Counted from the first letter of the stretch, positions 39,511-49,111 are shown. The stretch: DNA of 64,000 nt from Pacificimonas pallii (GCF_019204005.1 NZ_JAGSPA010000004.1:216001-280000); one strand, 5' to 3'. Program-made: numbers and translations. Notes: generated by a model not told the origin, from the letters alone.

Positions 39511-40077
39511 ATGGCCGCCAAGAAATCTTCTCTCAGCTTTGCTGCTGGTGACTTTGTTGTATACCCAAAACACGGTGTGGGCCGTGTGATCGAAATTCAG
39601 AAAACCGAAATCGCCGGGGAAGCGCTGGAGCTTTATGTGCTGCGCTTCGAAAAGGAAAAAATGACCCTGCGCGTCCCCACCATGAAGGCTGAAACCGTCG
39701 GCATGCGGAAGCTGTCCAGCCAGGCGACGCTCGCCGACGCGATGACGACGCTGAAGGGCAAGCCGAAGGTCAAACGCACCATGTGGTCGCGCCGCGCTCA
39801 GGAATATGAGGCGAAGATTAATTCCGGTGACCTTGTCTCCATCGCCGAAGTGGTGCGTGACCTGCACCGCGGTGATGACCAGCCGGAACAGTCCTATTCC
39901 GAACGCCAGATTTTCGAGGCGGCGATCGGTCGCCTCGCCCGCGAGCTCGCCGCGCTTGAAGGCACTAATGAGGATCAGGCACAGGAGAAGATCGTCGGTG
40001 TTCTCGTGAAAAAGGCCGCGGCGGTCGCCCGCGCCGCGGCAAAGGCTGAGGAAACGGAGCAGGCGCAAGCTGCCTGA
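39511..40077 (+). CDS. carD: CarD-family RNA polymerase-binding regulator
   Basis: A 188-residue transcription factor of the CarD/CdnL group. The N-terminal Tudor-like RNAP-interaction domain starts FAAGDFVVYPKHGVGRVIEI, and the helical DNA-binding part holds RKLSSQATLADAMTTLKGKP and MWSRRAQEYEAKINSGDL. Such proteins bind the RNAP beta subunit and stabilise open complexes, notably at rRNA promoters. ATG 39511 has AGGAG seven bases ahead; the frame upstream is leader. The C-terminal 25 residues are an Ala/Lys/Glu-rich tail (AVARAAAKAEETEQAQAA). A terminator-like hairpin follows. Confidence 0.95.
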   Translation: MAAKKSSLSFAAGDFVVYPKHGVGRVIEIQKTEIAGEALELYVLRFEKEKMTLRVPTMKAETVGMRKLSSQATLADAMTTLKGKPKVKRTMWSRRAQEYEAKINSGDLVSIAEVVRDLHRGDDQPEQSYSERQIFEAAIGRLARELAALEGTNEDQAQEKIVGVLVKKAAAVARAAAKAEETEQAQAA

Positions 40078-40121
40078 TTTCCTCCATCCCTGAGAAAAGC
40101 CGCTCAAAATGAACGCGGCAA

Positions 40122-40155
40122 ACGCCCGTTTCGATAGAGATATCGAAGCGGGCGT
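40122..40155 (+). terminator. carD terminator
   Basis: ACGCCCGTTTCGAT (40122-40135) pairs with ATCGAAGCGGGCGT (40142-40155), a 14-bp stem with one G-U, followed by CCTTCTTTG. It lies 45 bases after the carD stop. Confidence 0.8.
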
Positions 40156-40250
40156 CCTTCTTTGGGAGACAGCGCTTGCGGGGCCAATATGGCTCTGCTA
40201 AGGCGCGGCGCTTGCCAGACGGGTCCGACCCGTCGCATGCCATCACAAGT

Positions 40251-40337
40251 GCGGTCGTGGCGGAATTGGTAGACGCGCAACGTTGAGGTCGTTGTGGGCG
40301 AAAGCCCGTGGAAGTTCGAGTCTTCTCGACCGCACCA
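40251..40337 (+). tRNA. tRNA-Leu (anticodon GAG)
   Basis: An 87-base class II tRNA. The acceptor stem GCGGTCG (40251-40257) pairs with CGACCGC (40327-40333) and an encoded CCA ends at 40337. The anticodon stem CAACG/CGTTG encloses TTGAGGT, giving anticodon GAG at 40285-40287, so it reads CUC and CUU leucine codons. The long variable arm and GTTCGAGTC T arm are present. It stands alone between carD and a gene remnant. Confidence 0.97.
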
Positions 40338-40366
40338 TGATGGTTTCTCCGGTCCAGATCAGGGTT

Positions 40367-40570
40367 TTATCCAGGCCGGCGCGCAATCGCGTGCCGGACC
40401 GGCGGCAATTGAGCGTCGCGGAAACACGTCTGCGTCTCGTCGATGAAGATCGCGGGTGACCCAAGTGCACCGCGCTCGGTGGTTTCGTCAATGTTCTGCC
40501 CCCGGCGCGCGCCTTGATATCCCGGTCACGGGCACGGTCGGCGAGCGTGTCGCCATTGACTGGCTGTGTT
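40367..40570 (-). pseudogene. 3' remnant of a DsbA-family (HCCA isomerase-like) gene, frameshifted
   Basis: The minus strand encodes the C-terminal part of a DsbA/2-hydroxychromene-2-carboxylate isomerase-like protein in two frames. The first reads VNGDTLADRARDRDIKARA. After a shift at the GCCGGGGGCAG run the second reads NIDETTERGALGSPAIFIDE and on to LPPVRHAIARRPG and a stop at 40369-40367. The pattern NTxEAxxRGxFGxPxFxV is characteristic of this family, and the GSP would hold the cis-proline. No 5' part remains; the neighbouring glycosyltransferase gene ends just upstream. So this is a decayed gene tail beside tRNA-Leu. Confidence 0.7.
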
Positions 40571-40584
40571 CTGATCCCCGCCCG

Positions 40585-41259
40585 CTACAGGCGGCGTCCG
40601 CGGTAGAATGCGGAAAGCCGCTCGGGCGAAATCCCCATTTGCCAGCCGAGCAGCATGGCCTGATTGATCGCGGTCGTCTTCACGGCTCCCTTCTTGCGCC
40701 AGCGGCGGGGCGAGGTGACGGCGTGTTCCGGCCGGGTGACGACCCTGCCAAGCGCACGGGCGCGGCGGACAAGATCGAAATCCTCCATGATCGGGACCGC
40801 CCGAAACCCGCCCAGCCGCCGGAACATTTCCGCCCGCAGGAACAGCGCCTGATCGCCATAAGGCAGGGAGAATACCCGGCTGCGCATATTCGCGCCCCAG
40901 CAGAGAAGGCGCTCCGCACGCCGGGCATTCCTGATCGCCAGTGAAAAGGCACCGAGCGAGATGCCGTGATCCTGCATGCTGTCCCGAACACCCGTCGTCC
41001 ATCCAGCTGGCAGATGCGTGTCCGCGTGCAGGAAAAGGAGTATGTCACCAGAGGCCGCACCGGCAGCCGCATTCAGCGCCGCGCCGCGCGGGCCGGTCGA
41101 TGCGACGACACTCGCGCCGTGAGCACGCGCGATCTCCACGGTGCCGTCCGTGCTGCCGCCATCGGCAACGATCACCTCCGCGCCCGCAAGCGTAGCGAGG
41201 CAGTCGCCGATCCTGTCCGCCTCGTCGAGGGCGGGGATGATGACGCTGATGTCACGCAC
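40585..41259 (-). CDS. TIGR04283-family glycosyltransferase
   Basis: A roughly 224-residue GT2-type transferase: SVIIPALDEADRIGDC, the nucleotide motif VADGGSTDGTVEIA, LFLHADTHLP with the metal-binding Asp, and the late GGFRAVPIMEDFDLVRRA. It matches the TIGR04283 family, whose name invokes arsenosugar synthesis, but family members occur widely without arsenic genes and none is seen here. The likely start is GTG 41259 (VRDISVIIPAL), overlapping the upstream gene by eight bases; a TTG at 41268 is an alternative. It forms a two-gene operon with the TIGR04282 gene. A pseudogene tail follows it. Confidence 0.88.
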   Translation of the reverse strand: MRDISVIIPALDEADRIGDCLATLAGAEVIVADGGSTDGTVEIARAHGASVVASTGPRGAALNAAAGAASGDILLFLHADTHLPAGWTTGVRDSMQDHGISLGAFSLAIRNARRAERLLCWGANMRSRVFSLPYGDQALFLRAEMFRRLGGFRAVPIMEDFDLVRRARALGRVVTRPEHAVTSPRRWRKKGAVKTTAINQAMLLGWQMGISPERLSAFYRGRRL

Positions 41260-41842
41260 CGGGAACAAGACCGGCCGCCAGTTCCGGCCAGTGCCGCAGG
41301 TCCTCAGGACAGTCGCAGTCGGCTAGTGTGGCGGCACGCGCGACCGAAATATCGCAGCGCGCCGCGTTCGCCATGACGGCGGCAAGTACATCGTCCGTGC
41401 CCCAGCGAACGCCCTCAAACAGGCGCGGATCGGGCCGGGTCATGCCAACCAGCCAGAATCCGCCATCTTCAGCGGGACCAAAAACCGCGTCATGCGCATC
41501 AAGCTGCATGGCGGCGGCGCTGACCAGCTCTGCGCTCATGCCCGGCACATCGCTTCCCACCACGATCGCGGGGCCAGGTATCAGCGCGGCGAGCATGCGT
41601 GCGCCAAGGTCGTCGCCCGCGTCTTTCCGCAGGCTGATGCCCGCGCCAAATCGTGTCCGCCATGCCCGGTCGTCTCCGCCTGTCACCGACAATATCGGCA
41701 AGAGCGGTGCCAGACGGTCAAGCGCGCGCGTCACCAGCCGCGCCTGCAGCATCGCCGCACCGTCCGCGCCCAGCATTGGAATCATGCGGGTCTTGCAGCG
41801 GCCAGGCTCAGGATAGCGCGCGAAGATGATGGGGCGTATCAT
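41252..41842 (-). CDS. TIGR04282-family nucleotidyltransferase-like glycosyltransferase
   Basis: A 196-residue protein of the TIGR04282/DUF2064 group, with a CofC/MobA-like nucleotide-binding fold: FARYPEPGRCKTRMIPMLG (the LGxR-like loop with Lys and Arg), VVGSDVPGMSAELVSAA and FGPAEDGGFWLVGM with the metal-binding acids. It almost always neighbours a TIGR04283 gene, as here. The paired products probably modify a small glycosyl acceptor; the substrate is unknown. ATG 41842 is chosen over a GTG at 41851. It is divergent from phoD with about 50 bases between starts. Confidence 0.88.
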   Translation of the reverse strand: MIRPIIFARYPEPGRCKTRMIPMLGADGAAMLQARLVTRALDRLAPLLPILSVTGGDDRAWRTRFGAGISLRKDAGDDLGARMLAALIPGPAIVVGSDVPGMSAELVSAAAMQLDAHDAVFGPAEDGGFWLVGMTRPDPRLFEGVRWGTDDVLAAVMANAARCDISVARAATLADCDCPEDLRHWPELAAGLVPGA

Positions 41843-41892
41843 GTTTGTCACAGGTTTGGCCTAGCAGGCCCACGAAGCCTAGGGGAGATGTC

Positions 41893-43536
41893 ATGAGTAT
41901 CGAATTGCGCCGCCGTCAGTTTCTGGGTGCCACCCTCGCCGCGGCGGGGAGCATGACGGCGGGGCTTACGCTGCCAGGCGCCGTGATGGCGGCCACAATG
42001 GGGCGCGGCTTCACGCACGGCGTTGCCTCTGGCGAGCCCGCTGCCGATGCCATTCTTCTGTGGACGCGCTATGTCGGCGCGGCCGGGGCAAGCGACACGC
42101 GCCTCACCGTCGAACTGGCCGAGGACGCCGAGTTTGGCCGCGTCGTCGCATCGGGCGAGGCGACGTCATCGGAGGCTTCGGGCCACTGCGCAAAAGCGGT
42201 GCTGTCCGGCCTGTCGCCCGCGACGTGGTATTTCTATCGGTTCCGCGCGCCCGGCGGTGAGACCTCGGTGGTCGGCCGCACCCGCACGCTGCCGGCGGCG
42301 GGGACCGATCCATTCGCAATGGCGGTCATGTCCTGCTCGAACCTGCCTTTCGGCTATTTCAACGCCTATGCCCATGCGGCCATGCGGAACGACCTGCATC
42401 TGGCGGTCCATCTCGGCGACTATTTCTATGAATATGCCGCCGGCACCTATCCGGCTGCGGACCAGAAAATCGCGGGCCGGGACGTCGACCCGGCGCATGA
42501 GATCGTGTCGATGGACGACTATCATCGCCGCTATGCCGTCTACCGCGCCGATCCCGACCTGCGGCGCCTGCACCAGGTGCTGCCCATGGTCAGCATCTGG
42601 GACGATCATGAAATCACCAATGACGCATGGGAAGGCGGCGCGGAGAATCATCAGCCTGATACAGAAGGCGACTGGGACCTGCGCAAAGCCACCGCCAAGG
42701 CCGCCTATCGCCACTGGATGCCGGTCAGCGACGAGCCGTACAAGGCCTACCGCATCGGCGATCTGGCCACGCTGTTCCGGCTCGACACGCGCATCGAGGG
42801 CCGCGACGAACAGGTCGATGTCGCGCGGGTCTTCGCAGAGGCGGGCAGCTTCGCGGCCGCGGTCACACGGTTGAAGGATGCCGACTGGGGCGACTCTGCA
42901 CGGACGATGATGGGCATGCGGCAGGAAGCCTGGCTGAAGGAGGCGCTGGCCTCGTCGGTTTCATCGGGCCAGCGCTGGCAGGTGCTGGCGCAGCAGGTCG
43001 TCATGGGGACGACCTATACGCCGTCCGCCATCGGCGCGTGGCTCGACCCGGCAGCGCCCGATTATGTAAAACAAAGGGTCAATGCCGCGCTTGGCCTGTC
43101 ACAGGCCGGTATTCCGGCCAGCATGGATGCCTGGACCGGCTACCCCGCCGCGCGGTCGCGCCTGCTGACGGACGCGCAGGCTGTCGACGCCAATCTGGTG
43201 GTTCTGGCGGGCGATAGCCACAATAGCTGGGCATTCAACCTGACGGAAAATGGCGCGCCCGCGGGCGTCGAATTCGCCGTCTCGTCCGTCACGTCGCCCG
43301 GTTACGAAGCGTTCTTCACGCGAACGGACCCGGCGGTCATCGAAAGCGCGATGATCGGCAGCAGCCCGGAACTGCAATGGACCGACCTGTCCCGGCGCGG
43401 CTATGGTGTGGTAACGCTGGAGGCGGAGCAGGCGCGCTGCGACTGGACCTATGTTGATACGATCAAGACGCGCAGCCTGACGGCGAAGCCCGGCAAGAGA
43501 CTGTCGGTGCAAAGAGGAGCGAACGTGCTCACATGA
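41893..43536 (+). CDS. phoD: Tat-exported alkaline phosphatase D (PhoD)
   Basis: A 547-residue phosphodiesterase/alkaline phosphatase acting in the periplasm. The N-terminus MSIELRRRQFLGATLAAAGS is a twin-arginine signal with RRRQFLG. The PhoD metallophosphatase core includes VMSCSNLPFGYFNAYAHA, the metal-binding LHLAVHLGDYFYEYA and SIWDDHEITND, and the late LAGDSHNSWAFNL. PhoD enzymes use calcium and iron and serve phosphate scavenging. AGGGGAG lies before the chosen ATG. No Pho box was recognised in the short gap shared with the TIGR04282 gene. Confidence 0.95.
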   Translation: MSIELRRRQFLGATLAAAGSMTAGLTLPGAVMAATMGRGFTHGVASGEPAADAILLWTRYVGAAGASDTRLTVELAEDAEFGRVVASGEATSSEASGHCAKAVLSGLSPATWYFYRFRAPGGETSVVGRTRTLPAAGTDPFAMAVMSCSNLPFGYFNAYAHAAMRNDLHLAVHLGDYFYEYAAGTYPAADQKIAGRDVDPAHEIVSMDDYHRRYAVYRADPDLRRLHQVLPMVSIWDDHEITNDAWEGGAENHQPDTEGDWDLRKATAKAAYRHWMPVSDEPYKAYRIGDLATLFRLDTRIEGRDEQVDVARVFAEAGSFAAAVTRLKDADWGDSARTMMGMRQEAWLKEALASSVSSGQRWQVLAQQVVMGTTYTPSAIGAWLDPAAPDYVKQRVNAALGLSQAGIPASMDAWTGYPAARSRLLTDAQAVDANLVVLAGDSHNSWAFNLTENGAPAGVEFAVSSVTSPGYEAFFTRTDPAVIESAMIGSSPELQWTDLSRRGYGVVTLEAEQARCDWTYVDTIKTRSLTAKPGKRLSVQRGANVLT

Positions 43537-43611
43537 TCCGGCGTTTCTGACCCCGTCGCCATGGTCTCGCCCGCGAAAATTTGATCATGTCTGCGAAAGC
43601 TGGCCAAATGA

Positions 43612-43660
43612 AAGACGCCCGCCCGGACCCTGGTACGACGACCAGTGTCCGAACGGGCGC
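43612..43660 (-). terminator. aceA terminator
   Basis: On the minus strand a GC-rich arm around 43660-43641 (GCGCCCGTTCGGACACTGGT) folds against ACCAGGGTCCGGGCGGGCGT (43634-43615), followed by CTTTCATTT. It lies about 70 bases beyond the aceA stop and well after the convergent phoD stop, so it may serve both. Confidence 0.7.
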
Positions 43661-43729
43661 TCTCTCCTCCCCAGAAGAGGGACGGGGCGGGCGGGGTTGC
43701 TGTTTTCCCGCCTGCCCAAACAATTAGCC

Positions 43730-45325
43730 TCAGGCGGCGAACTGGTTCATCGTATTGTCCTTGCCGCTGGCCTTCAGGGCCGCCTCACCGGCGAAATATT
43801 CCTTATGGTCGTCGCCAATGTCGGAACCCGACATGTTCTGATGCTTCACGCACGCGATGCCCTGACGGATCTCCTCGCGCTGGACGTTCAGGACGTAGCC
43901 GAGCATGGCCTCCTCGCCAAAATAGCGTTTGGACAAATTATCCGTCGACAGGGCCGCCGTATGATAGGTCGGCAATGTGATCAGGTGATGGAAGATGCCG
44001 GCCTCGCGCGCGGCATCCTTCTGGAAGGTGCGGATGCGTTCGTCGGCTTCTGCCGCCAGTTCAGTGCCATCATAATCGACACTCATCAGCTTGGCGCGGT
44101 CGAATGCGCTGACATCCTTACCCGCCTCGGCCCAGGCATCGTAAACCTGCTGGCGGAAATTCAATGTCCAGTTGAATGACGGCGAGTTGTTATAGACCAG
44201 CTTTGCGTTCGGCATGACCTCGCGGATACGGCTGACCATGCCGCCGATCTGGCCGATGTGCGGCTTCTCGGTTTCGATCCACAACAGGTCCGCACCGTTC
44301 TGCAGCGCCGTGATGCTGTCGAGGACACAGCGGTCTTCGCCCGTGCCGGCGCGGAACTGGAACAGGTTGGAGGGCAGGCGCTTCGGCTTCACCAGCTTGC
44401 CATCGCGGCTGATCAGCACGTCGCCGTGACCGACATTGTTCGCGTCCACCTCTTCCACATCCAGGAAAGAATTATACTGGTCGGCAAGATCGCCCGCTTC
44501 CTTCGTGAACGCGATCTGTTTCGTCAGGCCCGCGCCCAGCGAATCGGTGCGCGCAACGATAATGCCATCGTCAACGCCCAGTTCCAGAAAGGCATAGCGG
44601 ACGGCGCGGATCTTCGCGTGGAAGTCCTCATGCGGCACGGTCACCTTGCCGTCCTGATGGCCGCACTGCTTTTCGTCGGACACCTGATTCTCGATCTGGA
44701 TGGCGCAGGCGCCCGCCTCGATCATCTTTTTCGCCAGCAGATAGGTCGCTTCGGCATTGCCGAAACCGGCATCGATGTCGGCGATGATCGGCACGACGTG
44801 CGTCTGGAAATTGTCGATCTGATTCTGCAGATCCTTCGCCTTCACTTCGTCGCCGGCTTCACGGGCGGCATCGAGTTCACTGAACATCAGGCCAAGCTCA
44901 CGGGCATCCGCCTGCTTCAGGAACGTGTAAAGTTCCTCGATCAGCATGGGGACGGTGGTTTTCTCGTGCATGGACTGGTCGGGCAGCGGTCCAAAGGCGC
45001 TGCGCAGCGCGGCGACCATCCAGCCGCTGAGGTACAGATATTTGCGTTTCGTGGACCCGAAGTGCTTTTTGATGGAAATCATCTGCTGCTGGCCGATAAA
45101 GCCGTGCCACGCGCCCAGCGACTGGGTGTAGTTCGCGGGATCGGCATCATATGCGGCCATGTCCTCGCGCATGATTTTCGCGGTGTATTTCGCGATGTCG
45201 AGACCCGTTTTGAACCGGTTCTGCAGGCGCATGCGCGCAACGGCCTCCGCCTCTACATCTGCCCAGGGAGCGCCGTTCTGGCCGATCAGTCGTTCAGCCT
45301 CGGTGATCTGGTTCGTATATGTCAT
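43730..45325 (-). CDS. aceA: isocitrate lyase
   Basis: Splits isocitrate to glyoxylate and succinate, the entry to the glyoxylate shunt. The 531-residue protein belongs to the long alphaproteobacterial class. The catalytic-loop cysteine is in SDEKQCGHQDGKVTVP (the KKCGH loop of E. coli), and PIIADIDAGFGNAEATY carries magnesium-binding acids. ATG 45325 begins MTYTNQITEAERLI; the frame further up crosses the promoter. It is divergent from the XRE regulator and malate synthase genes, and palindromes in the 196-base gap could serve both promoters. Confidence 0.97.
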   Translation of the reverse strand: MTYTNQITEAERLIGQNGAPWADVEAEAVARMRLQNRFKTGLDIAKYTAKIMREDMAAYDADPANYTQSLGAWHGFIGQQQMISIKKHFGSTKRKYLYLSGWMVAALRSAFGPLPDQSMHEKTTVPMLIEELYTFLKQADARELGLMFSELDAAREAGDEVKAKDLQNQIDNFQTHVVPIIADIDAGFGNAEATYLLAKKMIEAGACAIQIENQVSDEKQCGHQDGKVTVPHEDFHAKIRAVRYAFLELGVDDGIIVARTDSLGAGLTKQIAFTKEAGDLADQYNSFLDVEEVDANNVGHGDVLISRDGKLVKPKRLPSNLFQFRAGTGEDRCVLDSITALQNGADLLWIETEKPHIGQIGGMVSRIREVMPNAKLVYNNSPSFNWTLNFRQQVYDAWAEAGKDVSAFDRAKLMSVDYDGTELAAEADERIRTFQKDAAREAGIFHHLITLPTYHTAALSTDNLSKRYFGEEAMLGYVLNVQREEIRQGIACVKHQNMSGSDIGDDHKEYFAGEAALKASGKDNTMNQFAA

Positions 45326-45375
45326 TCGGGCACTCCAGTGGTTAATTTCATTTACATTGTTTTCACATTGCATGT

Positions 45376-45389
45376 GCGAAAAGATTCGC
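45376..45389. promoter_or_regulatory. palindrome upstream of aceA
   Basis: GCGAA (45376-45380) and TTCGC (45385-45389) make an inverted repeat GCGAA-AAGA-TTCGC, 51 bases before the aceA start. A similar TTCGCGAAAATG occurs at 45484-45495. These resemble sites bound by XRE/ScfR-type regulators of the shunt in other bacteria; the link is inferred. Confidence 0.4.
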
Positions 45390-45496
45390 TGATCGGCGGT
45401 GAAAACTGACATTGACCCTTCTGCCGGTACATCGTAGCAACGGTCAATGGAATCCTGTGGAAATCATGTGTACCAGTGCGGACTTCGCGAAAATGT

Positions 45497-45523
45497 ATTG
45501 TAAAGTTGTAAATATTTTACAAT
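45497..45523 (+). promoter_or_regulatory. palindromic operator overlapping the regulator start codon
   Basis: ATTGTAAA (45497-45504) and TTTACAAT (45516-45523) form a perfect 8-bp inverted repeat, with a third copy TTGTAAA at 45506-45512 between them. The right arm includes the first two bases of the regulator ATG (45522). There is no room for a ribosome site, so the message is probably leaderless, and binding here would block initiation. This suggests autoregulation. Confidence 0.6.
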
Positions 45524-46934
45524 GAAGAGCGAGCGGTTTTCCCTTCCCGATCGTAAGATATTCGCAGGCCCGCGCATGCGCCGCCTGCGCGGGCGGCTGG
45601 GTCTGACGCAGACGCGCATGGCCGAGGAAATCGGCGTCTCCACCAGCTACCTCAATCTCATCGAGCGCAACCAGCGCCCCCTGACGGCACCCTTCCTGCT
45701 AAAGCTTTCCGAAACCTATAATGCGGATCTGCGGGAGTTGATCTCCGAGGGAGAGGAACAGGTCGAGCGGGAGGTCGCCGAAGCGCTGGCGTCGCCTCTC
45801 CTCAGCGGCATTGATGTCGGCAAGGCGGAGCTGCAGGAATTCGTGGCCGCCCAGCCCGGCATTGCCCAGGCGCTGATCCAGCTGCACCGCGCGAAGGAAA
45901 GCGGCGGCGATCCGGAACCCACGCCGGGCAAGGGGCAAACCCCGCTTGCCGCCGTTCGGGCGATCATCGAGGGCGCGCGCAATCATTTCCCCGAACTGGA
46001 GGCGGCCTGCGAGGATCTTGCGGATGAATTGCGTCTTGCCGGACCGCATTTCCTGGGCAGCGTGTCCGACCGGCTGCGGGTGAAGCACGGTTTCACCATA
46101 CGCATCCTTCCCGCCGACGTGATGCCGGAGCTGCTTCGCCGCTTCGATATCCACAATCGTCAGGTTCAGCTGAGCGAAATTCTCGACAATGCCAGCCGCT
46201 CGTTCCAGGCGGCATATCAACTGGCGACCTTCGAGTTGAAATCGCAGATCGAGGCCGTCGCTTCGCGCGCAAACCTGGCATCGAAACCCGCCGAGCGCCT
46301 GCTGGTGCAGAACCTCACCAATTATGCCGCCGCCGCCATGATGATGCCTTACCGGCGCTTCTATGAGGCGGCGGAGGCGACGGGGTATGACATTTCCCTT
46401 TTGGAAGCGCGCTTTGGCGCGGGCTTCGAGCAGGTGGCGCACCGGCTCACCACGCTGCAGCGCCCGGGCGCGCGCGGCATCCCGTTCTTCCTGATCCGGG
46501 TCGACCGGGCCGGAAATATCTCGAAGCGTTTTTCGGCGGGCAGCTTCCCTTTTGCGCAGACGGGCGGCACCTGTCCGCTATGGACGCTTCACCGCGCATT
46601 TGAGCGGCGCGGCGAGACGTTGACCCAGCTTGTCGAGCTTGAGGATGGTGGCCGCTTTTTGACCATGGCCCGCACCGTCACGGCATATCGCCAGCCGTTC
46701 GGCATGGCCGCGCCTGAATTTGCCATTGGCCTTGGCTGTGAAACACGGCATGCGCACGGGCTGACATACGCCAAGGGGCTGGATCTCGATGGCACGGCCA
46801 TGCCGATCGGTCTTGGCTGCGCCGCCTGCACCCGCACCGGCTGCCGCCAGCGCGCCGTGCCCCCGACGAACCGCCGGCTGATTATCGACGAGACGCAGCG
46901 CGGCCCGAACGCTTTTGAATTCGCAAAGGACTGA
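45522..46934 (+). CDS. XRE-family regulator with ImmA/IrrE and DUF2083 domains (ScfR/RamB type)
   Basis: A 470-residue regulator of the short-chain fatty acyl-CoA responsive family. Residues about 15-75 are an XRE helix-turn-helix: [20 protein letters not shown] and [14 protein letters not shown]. The middle holds an ImmA/IrrE-like domain in which the expected HExxH zinc motif is replaced by [14 protein letters not shown], so it is unlikely to be a protease. The C-terminus is DUF2083 with a Cys cluster, [17 protein letters not shown]. It should control aceA and the malate synthase gene, two bases downstream, as RamB and ScfR do elsewhere. Confidence 0.92.
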   Translation: MKSERFSLPDRKIFAGPRMRRLRGRLGLTQTRMAEEIGVSTSYLNLIERNQRPLTAPFLLKLSETYNADLRELISEGEEQVEREVAEALASPLLSGIDVGKAELQEFVAAQPGIAQALIQLHRAKESGGDPEPTPGKGQTPLAAVRAIIEGARNHFPELEAACEDLADELRLAGPHFLGSVSDRLRVKHGFTIRILPADVMPELLRRFDIHNRQVQLSEILDNASRSFQAAYQLATFELKSQIEAVASRANLASKPAERLLVQNLTNYAAAAMMMPYRRFYEAAEATGYDISLLEARFGAGFEQVAHRLTTLQRPGARGIPFFLIRVDRAGNISKRFSAGSFPFAQTGGTCPLWTLHRAFERRGETLTQLVELEDGGRFLTMARTVTAYRQPFGMAAPEFAIGLGCETRHAHGLTYAKGLDLDGTAMPIGLGCAACTRTGCRQRAVPPTNRRLIIDETQRGPNAFEFAKD

Positions 46935-46936
46935 AT

Positions 46937-49048
46937 ATGACCACCATTCGCGCCGACCTCAGCGTCGACCCCCGCCTTGCCGACTTTATAGAAACCCGCG
47001 CGCTTCCGGGCAGCGGTGTCGAGGCCGACGCCTTCTGGTCGGGGCTGTCGGGCATCATGCGCGATCTCGCGCCGATCAACGCGAAACTTCTGAAAAAGCG
47101 CGATACGTTGCAGCGCCTGCTGGACGAATGGTACGCCAAGCAGCAGGGCAGGCCGCTCGATGTCGAGGCGCAGCGGAAGGAACTTGAGCGCATCGGCTAT
47201 CTGGTTCCGAAGCCTGCCGGTTTCAAAATCGAAACCACGAATGTCGATCCGGAACTGTCGACGATCCCCGGCCCGCAGCTCGTGGTGCCGGTCACGAACG
47301 CCCGCTATGCGCTGAACGCGGCCAATGCCCGCTGGGGCAGCCTTTACGACGCTCTTTACGGGACGGACGTGCTCGGCTCCGTGCCGCCAAAAGGCCCCTA
47401 TGACCCGGCGCGGGGCCAGCAGGTCATCGACTATGCGAAGGCTTTCCTTGACCAGCATTTCAAACTCGCCTCGACCAGTCATGCAAAGCTTGCCGCCTAT
47501 AAGATCGTGGCGGGACAGCTCGCCCCGACGCTTGTCGATCCGGACCAGTTCGCGGGCTATCGCGGCGACCCTGACGCGCCAACCGCGATCCTCTTGAAGA
47601 ATAATGGTCTCCACGTCGAAATCCTGATCGACCGTGCGCATGCCATTGGCAGGACGGACAAGGCCGGTGTCGCTGACCTGATCGTTGAATCCGCCATCTC
47701 GACCATCATCGACTGCGAAGATTCCGTCGCGGCGGTCGATGCGGAGGACAAGGTGCTGGCCTATGGCAATTGGCTCGGCCTGATGCAGGGCACGCTGCGG
47801 GAGGACGTGACCAAGGGCGGCGAGACGTTCACCCGCGCCCTCGCGCAGGACCGTGACTACACCGCGCCGGACGGCGCCGCCGTGACGCTTGCGGGCCGGT
47901 CCATGCTCCTCGTCCGTAATGTTGGCCATCATCTGATGACCGATATGGTGACGGACGCCGCGGGCAATGACGTTCCCGAAACGCTCGTCGACGCCGCTGT
48001 CACGGCGCTTTGCGCGCTGCACGACAGGGGCACCAACAGCCGCGAGGGCAGCGTCTATATCGTCAAGCCGAAGCTGCACGGACCCGAGGAAGTCGCCTTC
48101 GCCTGCACGCTGTTCGACCGCGTGGAAAAAATGCTCGGCATGGAAAAGAACACGCTGAAGATCGGTGTCATGGACGAGGAACGCCGGACGAGCGCGAATC
48201 TGGCCGCCTGTATCCAGGCTGCGAAGAAGCGCCTCGTCTTCATCAATACGGGTTTCCTCGACCGTACGGGCGATGAGATCCACACGGTGATGCGGGCGGG
48301 TGCCGTGAAGCGCAAGGGCGCGATCAAGGCCGATGCCTGGATCGACGCCTATGAGGCGCGCAATGTCGGCATCGGCCTCGCGGCGGGTCTGAAGGGCAGG
48401 GCGCAGATCGGCAAGGGCATGTGGGCTGCCCCCGACATGATGGCCGATATGATGACGCAGAAAATCGGCCATCTGAAGGCGGGGGCGACCTGTGCATGGG
48501 TGCCAAGTCCGACCGCGGCGACGCTGCATGCGCTGCATTATCATCAGGTCAATGTCCTTGACCGGCAGGACGAGCTTGCCCGGTCACCGGTCACCGATCG
48601 TCTTTCCGACCTTCTGACCCCGCCGCTTGCCGACGGCCACAATTGGTCGGACGAGGAAATCGCCGAGGAGCTGGACAATAATTGCCAGGGCATTCTTGGT
48701 TATGTCGTCCGCTGGGTCGACGCGGGTGTCGGCTGCTCGAAAGTGCCGGACGTGCATGATGTGGGCCTGATGGAGGATCGTGCGACGCTTCGCATTTCTT
48801 CCCAGCATATCGCCAATTGGGTCATGCACGGTGTCGTGACTGAAAAGCAGGTCCGCGCCGCAATGCGGCGCATGGCCGAAGTGGTCGACAGACAGAATGC
48901 GCACGATCCGGCGTATCGGCCAATGGCCCCGAAATATACCGGGCCGGCCTACCGGGCCGCCGAGGCGCTTGTGCTGAAGGGGGCGGCGCAGGCCAATGGC
49001 TACACAGAGTTTCTGCTGACGGAATGGCGCCGAAAAGCGAAAGCCTGA
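46937..49048 (+). CDS. glcB: malate synthase G
   Basis: Condenses glyoxylate with acetyl-CoA to malate, the second shunt step. The 703-residue protein is the G isoform: [20 protein letters not shown] at the N-terminal domain, the active-site [20 protein letters not shown], the catalytic region with GIMDEER-type [18 protein letters not shown], and late [20 protein letters not shown]. It follows its presumed regulator by two bases, so regulator and enzyme are on one transcript. The gene is full length with no anomalies. Confidence 0.97.
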   Translation: MTTIRADLSVDPRLADFIETRALPGSGVEADAFWSGLSGIMRDLAPINAKLLKKRDTLQRLLDEWYAKQQGRPLDVEAQRKELERIGYLVPKPAGFKIETTNVDPELSTIPGPQLVVPVTNARYALNAANARWGSLYDALYGTDVLGSVPPKGPYDPARGQQVIDYAKAFLDQHFKLASTSHAKLAAYKIVAGQLAPTLVDPDQFAGYRGDPDAPTAILLKNNGLHVEILIDRAHAIGRTDKAGVADLIVESAISTIIDCEDSVAAVDAEDKVLAYGNWLGLMQGTLREDVTKGGETFTRALAQDRDYTAPDGAAVTLAGRSMLLVRNVGHHLMTDMVTDAAGNDVPETLVDAAVTALCALHDRGTNSREGSVYIVKPKLHGPEEVAFACTLFDRVEKMLGMEKNTLKIGVMDEERRTSANLAACIQAAKKRLVFINTGFLDRTGDEIHTVMRAGAVKRKGAIKADAWIDAYEARNVGIGLAAGLKGRAQIGKGMWAAPDMMADMMTQKIGHLKAGATCAWVPSPTAATLHALHYHQVNVLDRQDELARSPVTDRLSDLLTPPLADGHNWSDEEIAEELDNNCQGILGYVVRWVDAGVGCSKVPDVHDVGLMEDRATLRISSQHIANWVMHGVVTEKQVRAAMRRMAEVVDRQNAHDPAYRPMAPKYTGPAYRAAEALVLKGAAQANGYTEFLLTEWRRKAKA

Positions 49049-49111
49049 CAGCGTCGCGGCACCGGCTGCTTCGCTCGAACCATGCGGGCGATTGGTGACA
49101 TTCGGCGCTGC

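Noticed and set aside
40585..41842. Arsenosugar biosynthesis operon
   Set aside because: The two family names suggest it, but no arsenic methyltransferase, radical-SAM or ars gene is nearby, and these families are common without arsenic genes.
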